11,489 bases of DNA from NCBI GenBank assembly GCA_002773755.1, contig PFAG01000009.1, forward strand, positions 9,510 through 20,998. Reading direction: 5' to 3'. Positions 5,840 through 11,439 of this stretch are shown here, in pieces (the first letter of the stretch is position 1; each line of letters starts with the position of its first letter). The position numbers and the translations under genes were made by a program. The stretch is from Candidatus Colwellbacteria bacterium CG10_big_fil_rev_8_21_14_0_10_41_28 (GTDB lineage Bacteria; Patescibacteriota; Minisyncoccia; UBA6257; Colwellbacteraceae). The notes beneath the pieces were generated by a model. The model did no database searches and was not told the DNA's origin. It worked only from the letters and a program-made list of their open reading frames with translations.

Positions 5840-6716
5840 CTCTCTGATTCACAGGGCTTATCATGCCTTGCCTCCTTTAACCAACCCATCAGGAGAGCCA
5901 TCAGGAGCTCTTTATGGTCTCTCAAGTGTTTTAATAAAGCTCCTTAAAGAGAAGGAGCCCATTTACGCGGCCGCTGCTTTTGATAGGCCAGAGCCAACCT
6001 TCAGAAAAGAGATGTATGAAGAGTATAAGGCTACCCGAAAACCAACCCCCGATGATTTAATTCCCCAAATTAGGGGCTCTAGAGAGCTGGTGGAGAGCTT
6101 TGGGATAGAGGCCATCGAAGAACCCGGCTTCGAAGCCGATGACATTGTCGCAACACTAGCAGCAAAATTCAAAGAAGAAGTCTCAGAGGTAATAGTTATA
6201 TCCGGAGATCTTGATCTTCTCCAATTGGTAGACAAGAAAGTAATCGTTGATGTTCCGAGTAGAGGGATCTCAGAGACAAAGGCATATCGAGAAGAAGAGG
6301 TTATAGAAAGGTTTGGAATAGAACCTAAATATATGGCTGACTATAAGGGACTGGTGGGCGACACATCAGACAATATTCCCGGCGTAAGGGGGATTGGCCC
6401 AAAGAGCGCAGAAAAACTGATTACAAAATACGGAATATTAGAAGAGATATACAAAAACATAAATAAGATAGAAGAAGAGGATAAGAAGTTGGCTGAAAAA
6501 CTAAAAAAGAATAAAGATCAGGCATTCTTATCAAAAAAACTAGCCATCATCTCAACGGATGCACCTGTTCCGCTTATCCTTTCTAAGTACAGAATCATTG
6601 AAGACGAGGAAAGACTGATCTCATACTTCAAAAAGATGGGCTTCGAAACATTAATTAAAAGAATTTCCAAAGAAGAACCAAAAGAAGAGATCCGAGAAAC
6701 AGGAAAGTTGTTCTGA
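5793..6716 (+). CDS. Stand-alone 5'-3' exonuclease (PolA N-terminal/FEN-like)
   Basis: This 307-residue protein equals the 5'-nuclease domain of DNA polymerase I without the polymerase. Such enzymes remove 5' flaps and RNA primers during Okazaki-fragment processing and repair. Numbered from the ATG at 5793, metal ligands are visible: Asp14 (LLIDANS), Asp64 (AFDRP), Glu114/Asp116/Asp117 (FEADDIV), Asp139/Asp141 (SGDLDLL) and Asp190/Asp193 (GDTSDN). ATRKPTPDDL (80-89) is the helical-arch segment, and IPGVRGIGPKSAEKLI (195-210) the helix-hairpin-helix DNA clamp. A TTG at 5787 would add two residues; ATG is preferred. There is no Shine-Dalgarno sequence, so translation probably depends on coupling to tsaE. 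The C-terminus is charged and the frame ends at TGA with no polymerase domain after it, because a kinase gene with its own promoter follows. Confidence 0.9.
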   Translation: MEKKEQKGKLLLIDANSLIHRAYHALPPLTNPSGEPSGALYGLSSVLIKLLKEKEPIYAAAAFDRPEPTFRKEMYEEYKATRKPTPDDLIPQIRGSRELVESFGIEAIEEPGFEADDIVATLAAKFKEEVSEVIVISGDLDLLQLVDKKVIVDVPSRGISETKAYREEEVIERFGIEPKYMADYKGLVGDTSDNIPGVRGIGPKSAEKLITKYGILEEIYKNINKIEEEDKKLAEKLKKNKDQAFLSKKLAIISTDAPVPLILSKYRIIEDEERLISYFKKMGFETLIKRISKEEPKEEIRETGKLF

Positions 6717-6720
6717 TCAT

Positions 6721-6729
6721 TGTTATAAT
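6721..6729 (+). promoter_or_regulatory. Extended -10 promoter of the histidine kinase gene
   Basis: TGTTATAAT is a perfect extended -10 (TGn plus TATAAT at 6724-6729); no -35 is needed or seen. Eight bases separate it from the ATG at 6738, the same spacing as at pilB. Predicted start near 6736 makes the mRNA almost leaderless. The element begins five bases after the exonuclease stop. Confidence 0.6.
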
Positions 6730-6737
6730 TAAGCCAA

Positions 6738-8066
6738 ATGAAAGGTAAACAAGGAGGTTCAAACCTCCTTAAAGTTCTTAAAGACAGAGGGATAACATTA
6801 GTGCCAATTTATTGGTTCATCGCAGCTATTGCTATAGCTAGTGCCTTCTTATCAGAGGCATTTATTAGGTTCTCAATAATTCTAGTGGCACTCATACCCT
6901 TTGGGGCATGGATGACCTTTAAGCTTTTAGAGAGGAAAGAGGGTAAGGAAGAAGGTGCTCTTTCTTCAGGAGGGCTAGAGAGCATAATAACCAACCTAGA
7001 AGATGCTGTTATCGCATACGATAAGGACTTTGTGATAACAACTTTTAATAACTCTGCTGAAAGGATTTTTAGAGTAAATAGAGAGAGGGTTGTGGGGGTT
7101 CAAATGGGGCCAGAGAAAACTAGTCAGTCCGAGCTAAAACTTTTAGTCCAGACACTCTTCCCCTCTTTAGCCCCATCCGTTTCAACAATAAGCGAACCCA
7201 ATGTGTATCCTCAGATAGTGGACATATCTTTTACTAGTCCAGAAATGAACCTAAGGGTCTCTACAGACAGGATAATAGATAAGGCGGGCGACCTCCTCGG
7301 CTTTGTTAAAGTCGTTAGGGATAGAACTAGGGAGTCAAAGCTTGTGGAGTCCAAGTCTGAATTCGTGGCAATAGCAGCCCATCAACTAAGAACCCCAATG
7401 ACAGCAATTAATTGGACCCTGGAGAGTTTTAGTAAAAGCCCAAACCTTAGTGAACAAGAAAGACTTTTAGCCAAGAATGGATATGCGGCTAGTCAAAACC
7501 TTCTCAAAACAGTAAACGATTTACTCAGCACAACAGAAATAGAGGGTGGAAGGTTTGGATACGACCTTCAAGAGATAGACCTAATAAAGTTTTTTGAAGA
7601 GATGCTGGCTAACGCCCAGATCTCTGCACAAAGATATGGTATCAACCTTTATTTTGATAAGGGTGGAGAAGTCGAGATTAAAGTCATGGTCGACCCAAAG
7701 AAGTTATCTCTAGCAATTTCGAACCTTATCGATAACGGCATTAAATACAATACACAAAACGGTTCTCTTACAGTCAGATTAAAAAGACTAACCGATAAGC
7801 CATATGTAGAGATGAGCATAAAGGATACTGGCGTTGGAATTCCCCCAACAGATGCTGAAAAGATATTTACAAAATTTTATAGAGCGGAAAACGCTAAGAA
7901 AATGAAGGCAGATGGAACCGGCCTTGGCCTATACATAGCAAAAAACATAGTAAATCAGCACGGGGGCAATATATGGCTTGAATCTACACTAGGCAGAGGG
8001 ACAACGTTCTATATAACCCTCCCAACAGACTACAACCTTATCCCCCGAGCAGAAGCAAGTCTTTAA
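6738..8066 (+). CDS. PAS-domain membrane sensor histidine kinase
   Basis: This 442-residue two-component sensor kinase has two membrane helices at about 20-38 and 42-61 with almost no loop between, so it has no sizeable external sensor. A cytoplasmic PAS-like domain follows (about 78-200, NLEDAVIAYDKDFVITTFNNSAERIF). The dimerisation/phosphoacceptor H-box is FVAIAAHQLRTPMTAI (209-224) with His215; Gln replaces the common Glu of HELRTP. The ATP-binding domain has N-box NLIDNGIKYN (329-338), G1 DTGVGI (363-368), F-box IFTKFYRAENA (376-386) and G2 GTGLGLYIAKNIV (393-405), all intact. No response regulator is adjacent, so it is an orphan here; its signal and partner are unknown. It has its own promoter, and codons 5-11 form a hairpin (6751-6770) holding a Shine-Dalgarno sequence. 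One base separates its stop from the mutM ATG. Confidence 0.93.
   Translation: MKGKQGGSNLLKVLKDRGITLVPIYWFIAAIAIASAFLSEAFIRFSIILVALIPFGAWMTFKLLERKEGKEEGALSSGGLESIITNLEDAVIAYDKDFVITTFNNSAERIFRVNRERVVGVQMGPEKTSQSELKLLVQTLFPSLAPSVSTISEPNVYPQIVDISFTSPEMNLRVSTDRIIDKAGDLLGFVKVVRDRTRESKLVESKSEFVAIAAHQLRTPMTAINWTLESFSKSPNLSEQERLLAKNGYAASQNLLKTVNDLLSTTEIEGGRFGYDLQEIDLIKFFEEMLANAQISAQRYGINLYFDKGGEVEIKVMVDPKKLSLAISNLIDNGIKYNTQNGSLTVRLKRLTDKPYVEMSIKDTGVGIPPTDAEKIFTKFYRAENAKKMKADGTGLGLYIAKNIVNQHGGNIWLESTLGRGTTFYITLPTDYNLIPRAEASL
6751..6770 (+). promoter_or_regulatory. Early-coding hairpin pairing an SD with an anti-SD sequence
   Basis: AAGGAGGTT (6751-6759) and AACCTCCTT (6762-6770) are perfect inverted repeats with a two-base centre (realistically a 7-bp stem with a six-base loop). 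The left arm is a textbook Shine-Dalgarno sequence and the right arm equals the conserved 3' end of 16S rRNA. No start codon lies at the right distance downstream, so the left arm is not a ribosome binding site for this frame. It lies 13 bases into the kinase gene. Confidence 0.5.
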
Positions 8067-8067
8067 A

Positions 8068-8946
8068 ATGCCGGAACTTCCCGAGGTACACACAATCGCT
8101 AAAGAGCTTAATAAAAAGGTCTCTGGGAGAGCTATAACAGACTACTGGTCTGATTGGCCAAAGAGCATTAAAAGCTCTAACACAACTAAATTTAAGAAAG
8201 AATTAATAGGATTACGTATAAAAAGTGTAGATAGGATTGGTAAGAACATCGTCTTCCATCTATCAAGAGAAAAAGTTCTTTTAATTCATCAAAAAATGAC
8301 TGGCCATCTCATGGTGGGCAGGTGGTCTGTTAAGAAAAGAAGCAATAAGTGGGTTGTGGAATCTGAAATCAGAGGAGTTTTTCAAGAAAGAGTAAATCAA
8401 TACATCCACAACATCTTTTACTTAGATAACGAAGGCATGATCGCCCTTTCTGACATGAGAAAGTTCGGAAAATTATACCTCGGATCAAAAAAAGAGGTTT
8501 TAGGACTACCTGAAATTAAAAACCTTGGCCCAGATGCTCTAAACATTACCCAAGAGGAATTCAACAAAAGAATTGCCAAAAAAAAGAAGGCTATCAAATT
8601 AACTCTAATGGATCCATCTGTTGTTGCGGGAATAGGGAATATATACGCAGATGAGATACTTTGGTCTGCAAGGGTTCATCCACTGAGAAGCTCAAACTCT
8701 ATAAGCAACAAAGAGCTAAGAAAAGTCTTTAAATATACAAAAGAGATTTTAGATAAAGCCATTAAACTTAGGGGATCTTCTGTTGGAGACTATAGAGATG
8801 CCTCTGGAGAAAAGGGCAGCTACTCAGATCACATGCTCGTATATAGACTAACGGGAAGTCCTTGTAAGAGGTGCGCAACTCCCATAGAAAGAGCTAAGGC
8901 GGGTCAGCGATCTGCCCACTTTTGTCCCAGGTGCCAAGAACTCTAG
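8068..8946 (+). CDS. mutM: Formamidopyrimidine-DNA glycosylase (Fpg/MutM)
   Basis: MutM is a base-excision repair enzyme that removes 8-oxoguanine and formamidopyrimidines and nicks the abasic site. The 292 residues are slightly longer than usual. The mature N-terminus PELPEV gives the catalytic Pro2 and Glu3; Lys59 in RIGKNIVFHL is the conserved lysine; QKMTGHL (75-81) stands where HLxMTG is usual. LMDPSVVAGIGNIYADEILWSARVHP is the helix-two-turn-helix DNA clamp. The C-terminus has a zinc finger, CKRC followed by CPRC, with the conserved Arg in GQRSAHF. All elements point to an active Fpg rather than Nei, since Nei lacks parts of this pattern. It starts one base after the kinase stop (TAAAATG) and is surely cotranscribed with it. 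No Shine-Dalgarno sequence is visible. Confidence 0.95.
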   Translation: MPELPEVHTIAKELNKKVSGRAITDYWSDWPKSIKSSNTTKFKKELIGLRIKSVDRIGKNIVFHLSREKVLLIHQKMTGHLMVGRWSVKKRSNKWVVESEIRGVFQERVNQYIHNIFYLDNEGMIALSDMRKFGKLYLGSKKEVLGLPEIKNLGPDALNITQEEFNKRIAKKKKAIKLTLMDPSVVAGIGNIYADEILWSARVHPLRSSNSISNKELRKVFKYTKEILDKAIKLRGSSVGDYRDASGEKGSYSDHMLVYRLTGSPCKRCATPIERAKAGQRSAHFCPRCQEL

Positions 8947-8964
8947 CCAAAAGGACCTCACAAT

Positions 8965-8973
8965 TGATAGAAT
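8965..8973 (+). promoter_or_regulatory. Possible extended -10 promoter of holA
   Basis: TGATAGAAT fits TGn plus TAGAAT (five of six to TATAAT). Predicted start near 8980, six bases ahead of the first in-frame ATG (8986) and 24 ahead of the preferred one (9004). No -35 is seen. Confidence 0.4.
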
Positions 8974-9003
8974 CTAAAAAGACCCATGGGGGCTCTCTCT
9001 AAT

Positions 9004-9804
9004 ATGATTATCACAATTTATAGCAAAGACTCTTATAGAAGAATAAAAGCTCTTAAAGAGATTATTAATTCCTATTTAGAAAAATACTCGGCCTACTATA
9101 GATTCGATTTGCCAGAAGTAGGTGACCTTGGCGATATAAAAAGCGTTCTCTCGACCAACTCCATGTTTAGCGATAAGAAGTTAATAGTGATAGACAACCC
9201 CTTTGCCAACAAGCCCAAAAAAGAGCTTAAAGATATTCTAAAAGACACCTCAAAGACCAAAGACACCGTAATAGTTCTAAATACGGATAAAAAAATTCCA
9301 GCGGGACTGCCCTTCTTAAAGAAAGAGCCAAACCTATATAAGGAGCAAGAGGACCTTGGTGGGGAATCGCTAAAGAGATTTATATTAAGAGAAGCTAAGG
9401 AGCTGGGGGTTTCGTTGACCCAAAAGGACATAGACTCTCTAGAAGAAACACACGGGAAAGATACGTGGGCAATAGTTAAGGAGCTAGAGCATGCTTCTTT
9501 GAGAGATACTCCCAAGCTGGACATATCTAGCTTTGGAGAATCATTCGATTACTTCAAGAATCTAAATACTTTTAGAAGAGGATACTCCACAGAGCAAAGA
9601 ATGACGGCATTAGAGAATCTTCTTGTGGGAAGGAAAGACGAGGCCGCAAGAATATTTAATGGGATTGCCTTCAGACCATCAAACGAAAAAGAGGCACTAA
9701 CTCTTGCCTCTTATGACATTCTGGTCAAATCGGGAAAACTGGACTACGAAGAAGTCCTTTTAGCTATTGCTCTTGATCTAGAGCTGGAGCCACAGGAGCT
9801 GTAA
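9004..9804 (+). CDS. holA: DNA polymerase III delta subunit (HolA-like), short form
   Basis: The delta subunit of the clamp loader opens the beta sliding clamp during replication. This version has 266 residues, against about 340 in model bacteria. The N-terminus MIITIYSKDSYRRIKALKEII resembles the usual start of small HolA proteins; STNSMFSDKKLIVIDNPF matches the 'sLFsdkrlvvi' beta-clamp-contact strand; GESLKRFILREAKELGVSLTQKDIDSLEETHGKDTWAIVKELEH matches the helical domain and its conserved 'EleKL' region. The ATG at 9004 was chosen because the six residues gained from 8986 have no family match; the promoter does not decide between them. The assignment is supported by the neighbour: holA next to rpsT is common in bacteria. 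The last 41 bases overlap the end of rpsT on the opposite strand. Confidence 0.8.
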   Translation: MIITIYSKDSYRRIKALKEIINSYLEKYSAYYRFDLPEVGDLGDIKSVLSTNSMFSDKKLIVIDNPFANKPKKELKDILKDTSKTKDTVIVLNTDKKIPAGLPFLKKEPNLYKEQEDLGGESLKRFILREAKELGVSLTQKDIDSLEETHGKDTWAIVKELEHASLRDTPKLDISSFGESFDYFKNLNTFRRGYSTEQRMTALENLLVGRKDEAARIFNGIAFRPSNEKEALTLASYDILVKSGKLDYEEVLLAIALDLELEPQEL

Positions 9805-10081
9805 CCTCTTCTGTAGGAGCTTTCTTACCAGAGAGAAGACTTGTAAGTCTAGATTTTAATCTAGCCGCCTTGTTCTTTTTTATGAGGTTTGTTTTAGCTG
9901 CCTTATCTAGTTTTTTATAGACTTGTGACAGCTTGGTTTTTGCAGCCTCTGCGTCTCCTAAGTCAACGGAGCTTTTGTAATCTTTAATAACCTCACTAAC
10001 CCCTCTCTTCTGTCTAAGATTTCTAACCCTATTTGTTTTGTTTTGGCGAAGAGCTTTCTTCGCAGCTTTAGTGTTTGGCAT
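9764..10081 (-). CDS. rpsT: Small ribosomal subunit protein bS20
   Basis: bS20 binds 16S rRNA early in 30S assembly. The start at 10081 gives MPNTKAAKKALRQNKTNRVRNLRQKR, the standard bS20 N-terminus; an in-frame upstream ATG at 10138 would add 19 residues without support and lies upstream of the predicted promoter. The 105 residues comprise a basic helical bundle (1 to about 85, with KAAKTNLIKKNKAARLKSRL near the end) plus an Ala/Pro/Glu-rich tail, KKAPTEEVTAPVAPALDQEQ, that is longer than in most bacteria. That tail is exactly the part read antisense to the end of holA, so the overlap may have created it. A good promoter lies 23-51 bases upstream. No Shine-Dalgarno sequence is seen in the short leader. 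Confidence 0.95.
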   Translation of the reverse strand: MPNTKAAKKALRQNKTNRVRNLRQKRGVSEVIKDYKSSVDLGDAEAAKTKLSQVYKKLDKAAKTNLIKKNKAARLKSRLTSLLSGKKAPTEEVTAPVAPALDQEQ

Positions 10082-10103
10082 ATCTATATTTTTGCTAGTT
10101 GCT

Positions 10104-10132
10104 AGTATGGATTCTTTAACATCCAAAGTCAA
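10104..10132 (-). promoter_or_regulatory. Sigma70-type promoter of rpsT
   Basis: On the minus strand TTGACT (10132-10127) and CATACT (10109-10104) are 17 bp apart. Predicted start near 10097 gives a leader of about 16 nt with no Shine-Dalgarno sequence. A second TTGACA (10179-10174) lies further up with only a poor -10. Confidence 0.6.
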
Positions 10133-10238
10133 ATACATAAAGACATAAATTTAAAACAATATATTTAAGAATCTGTCAATATTAAGGACAGCATCAATAG
10201 CACGTAGTTCCTGTGGTAAATATCTATAATAAATAACA

Positions 10239-10258
10239 AAAAATCTAAGCGGCAACTA
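10239..10258 (+). repeat. 20-bp direct repeat, left copy
   Basis: Poly-A, TCTAA, then one variable base and CGGCAACTA. The right copy at 10676-10695 differs at one position (G here, T there). The two copies lie 437 bp apart and enclose the whole parS cluster. Confidence 0.7.
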
Positions 10259-10282
10259 AACGGCAACTAAATGGCAATATCC
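10250..10282 (+). repeat. Tandem 11-bp repeats, CGGCAACTAAA family
   Basis: CGGCAACTAAA occurs twice back to back (10250-10260, 10261-10271), followed by a degenerate TGGCAATATCC (10272-10282). The period of 11 bp is one helical turn. The same core, CGGCAACTA, recurs at 10687-10695. Confidence 0.75.
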
Positions 10283-10356
10283 GGAAATAATAAACTTTAG
10301 GCAGATCATCTAATCGCTTATAGAAAGTACCGGTTCGTCGCTTAAAACTGTCAAAT

Positions 10357-10372
10357 TGTTTCACGTGAAACA
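10357..10372. promoter_or_regulatory. parS site 1 (ParB binding)
   Basis: TGTTTCACGTGAAACA is identical to the bacterial parS consensus (TGTTNCACGTGAAACA). The perfect palindrome extends to 26 bp (10352-10377). ParB binds here, spreads as a CTP clamp and recruits SMC and ParA for chromosome segregation. Confidence 0.9.
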
Positions 10373-10408
10373 ATTTGTACAAAAAATACTCCTAAAAACA
10401 GAAGAAAA

Positions 10409-10424
10409 TGTTTCACGTGAAACA
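10409..10424. promoter_or_regulatory. parS site 2 (ParB binding)
   Basis: Second exact copy of TGTTTCACGTGAAACA; palindrome extends to 22 bp (10406-10427). Centre is 52 bp from site 1. Confidence 0.9.
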
Positions 10425-10469
10425 TTTCTATCAAAAAATAAGCAAAATTTAGTAAAAAAACGGAACAAT

Positions 10470-10485
10470 TGTTTCACGTGAAACA
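10470..10485. promoter_or_regulatory. parS site 3 (ParB binding)
   Basis: Third exact copy; palindrome extends to 22 bp (10467-10488). Centre is 61 bp from site 2. Confidence 0.9.
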
Positions 10486-10489
10486 ATTA

Positions 10490-10542
10490 GTGGTAAAAAA
10501 TGAGTAAAAAATGAGTAAAAAGTGGTAAAAATGTGTATAAAT
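10490..10542 (+). repeat. A-rich degenerate tandem repeats, GTGGTAAAAAT family
   Basis: Between parS 3 and 4, five units of 9-12 bp follow one another: GTGGTAAAAAAT, GAGTAAAAAAT, GAGTAAAAA, GTGGTAAAAAT and GTGTATAAAT. The opposite strand reads TTTTTAC(C/T)CAC-like. The last unit contains the DnaA-box match. A+T content suggests an unwinding element. Confidence 0.65.
10532..10540 (-). promoter_or_regulatory. DnaA-box match TTATACACA
   Basis: On the minus strand TTATACACA fits TTWTNCACA in every position, a form known at the E. coli origin. It lies 3 bp from parS site 4. A 9-mer in A+T-rich DNA can arise by chance, so it counts only with the surrounding repeats. Confidence 0.45.
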
Positions 10543-10558
10543 TGTTTCACGTGAAACA
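10543..10558. promoter_or_regulatory. parS site 4 (ParB binding)
   Basis: Fourth exact copy; palindrome extends to 26 bp (10538-10563). Centre is 73 bp from site 3. Confidence 0.9.
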
Positions 10559-10635
10559 ATTTAGTGAGTGAAGTTTATAAAAAGCTAGTATCCATGGGAA
10601 AACCCGCTTCTCAGCGAATTACATTAAATAGAATA

Positions 10636-10668
10636 AGTTGTCAAAAAGTTGTCAAAAAGTTGTGATTT
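10636..10668 (+). repeat. Tandem 11-bp repeats, AGTTGTCAAAA family
   Basis: AGTTGTCAAAA occurs twice in tandem (10636-10646, 10647-10657) and is followed by AGTTGTGATTT (10658-10668). Each full copy contains a minus-strand TTGACA, so a promoter reading is possible, but only one has even a four-of-six -10 (TCTATT, 10632-10627). Confidence 0.7.
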
Positions 10669-10675
10669 TCCTGTT

Positions 10676-10695
10676 AAAAATCTAATCGGCAACTA
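10676..10695 (+). repeat. 20-bp direct repeat, right copy
   Basis: Partner of 10239-10258 with one mismatch. It runs directly into the palindrome at 10696-10709. Confidence 0.7.
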
Positions 10696-10709
10696 CCGGC
10701 AATTGCCGG
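10696..10709. repeat. 14-bp perfect palindrome
   Basis: CCGGCAATTGCCGG sits 22 bp past the uppS stop and contains the CGGCAA core of the 11-bp repeats in both orientations. It could be an operator-like site of the same binding protein or a weak 3' hairpin for uppS; with no loop and no adjacent T run on the minus strand, a terminator is less likely. Confidence 0.5.
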
Positions 10710-10731
10710 ATAACCTGTGGAAACCTGTGCA

Positions 10732-11439
10732 TTACTTGCCGAATCTCCTTTCCCTTTGAGTAAAATCATTGATTACCCTAATAAATTCTTCTTTAGTGAA
10801 GTCTGGCCACATCTTATCGTCAAAATGTAATAAGGCGTTTTTTGTATGCCACATCATAAACCCGGTGCTGAGGTGGGGGTCGTTACCCGTTCTTATAACT
10901 AAATCTACTGGAGGTAAGTCTTTTGTCCAAAGATTCTCTACCAAAAGATCTTCATCTATGGGTTTACCAGGAGTTCCCTCAATAATTTTATTAATAGCAG
11001 AGAGCATCTCTCTGTCTCCATTGTATCCAATCATGTAGGTTAGGTTATTCTTGGAGTAATTCTTTGTTTTTTCGATAAGCTCTTCTATTTTTTCTATAGG
11101 CTTTTTTTGTAACAAGTCTTTCCACTCTCCCATAAACCTAACCCTTACTTCATTCTTATCTAGATCAGGCTCATCAAGAGCCCTTTGCGCCAAAAGGGCA
11201 TACATCTCATTTAGCTTTTTTATCTCAATAGAAGGTCTTTCTGTAAGATTTTTATATGAGCCCCCCCAAAAAGTTACGAATGGAATTCCGAGATCTGCCC
11301 CTACTCTAGAAATTTCTTCTATGTTATCAAGAGAAATACCAAGATATCCCTCCCAAGATTTTAGACCCCTCTCTTTTGCCCATCTTCTATTTCCATCAAC
11401 TATTAGCGCAACGTGCCTGGGAATATTTTCTATATCCAT
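10732..11439 (-). CDS. uppS: Divergent cis-prenyltransferase (undecaprenyl diphosphate synthase-like)
   Basis: The family adds isopentenyl diphosphate units in cis to build undecaprenyl diphosphate, the lipid carrier for cell-wall precursors. Length is 235 residues, normal. HVALIVDGNRRWAKERGL (9-26) holds the metal-binding Asp15; RP (68-69) ends the substrate loop; DLVIRTG (179-185), WPDF (211-214) and the terminal RERRFG (229-234) are canonical. Odd points against the E. coli enzyme: the GHxxG His is Tyr32, the SSENW loop reads GGSYKNLTE, the second Arg after RTGG is replaced in RTGNDPHLS with a one-residue insertion, and the later conserved Glu is Leu. Overall fold and chemistry are likely kept; chain length and exact product are uncertain. 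The ATG at 11439 has no Shine-Dalgarno sequence, and no firm promoter is visible in the last 50 bases of the window. Confidence 0.88.
   Translation of the reverse strand: MDIENIPRHVALIVDGNRRWAKERGLKSWEGYLGISLDNIEEISRVGADLGIPFVTFWGGSYKNLTERPSIEIKKLNEMYALLAQRALDEPDLDKNEVRVRFMGEWKDLLQKKPIEKIEELIEKTKNYSKNNLTYMIGYNGDREMLSAINKIIEGTPGKPIDEDLLVENLWTKDLPPVDLVIRTGNDPHLSTGFMMWHTKNALLHFDDKMWPDFTKEEFIRVINDFTQRERRFGK

Larger units (their letters stand above)
10139..10731. other. Gene-free parS/repeat region, candidate centromere and origin
   Basis: About 590 bp lie between the rpsT promoter region and the end of uppS with no credible gene; the longest frames are under 20 codons. The stretch is strongly A+T-rich and carries four perfect ParB sites, three kinds of roughly 11-bp repeats, a 20-bp direct repeat at both sides of the cluster, a 14-bp palindrome, one relaxed-consensus DnaA box (10532-10540) and near-matches at 10212-10220, 10716-10724 and 10726-10734. 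Chromosomal parS sites usually lie close to oriC, so this is the best origin/centromere candidate in the window. Against an exact origin: most genes to the left run toward it, uppS to the right also runs toward it, and dnaA, parA and parB are absent. Confidence 0.55.

Noticed and set aside
1488..6716. Recoded TGA (Gly) genetic code
   Set aside because: yebC and the exonuclease end properly at TGA and no frame needs read-through.
10082..10138. Longer bS20 from the ATG at 10138
   Set aside because: The 19 extra residues precede the universal MPNTKAAKKA start and lie over the predicted promoter.
10352..10563. CRISPR array
   Set aside because: The repeats are perfect 16-bp palindromes with flanks of unequal length, no uniform spacers and no cas genes; the sequence is the ParB site.
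10352..10563. Series of terminators or transposon ends
   Set aside because: Loop-free palindromes without T runs, no transposase and no target duplication pattern; the exact parS consensus explains them.
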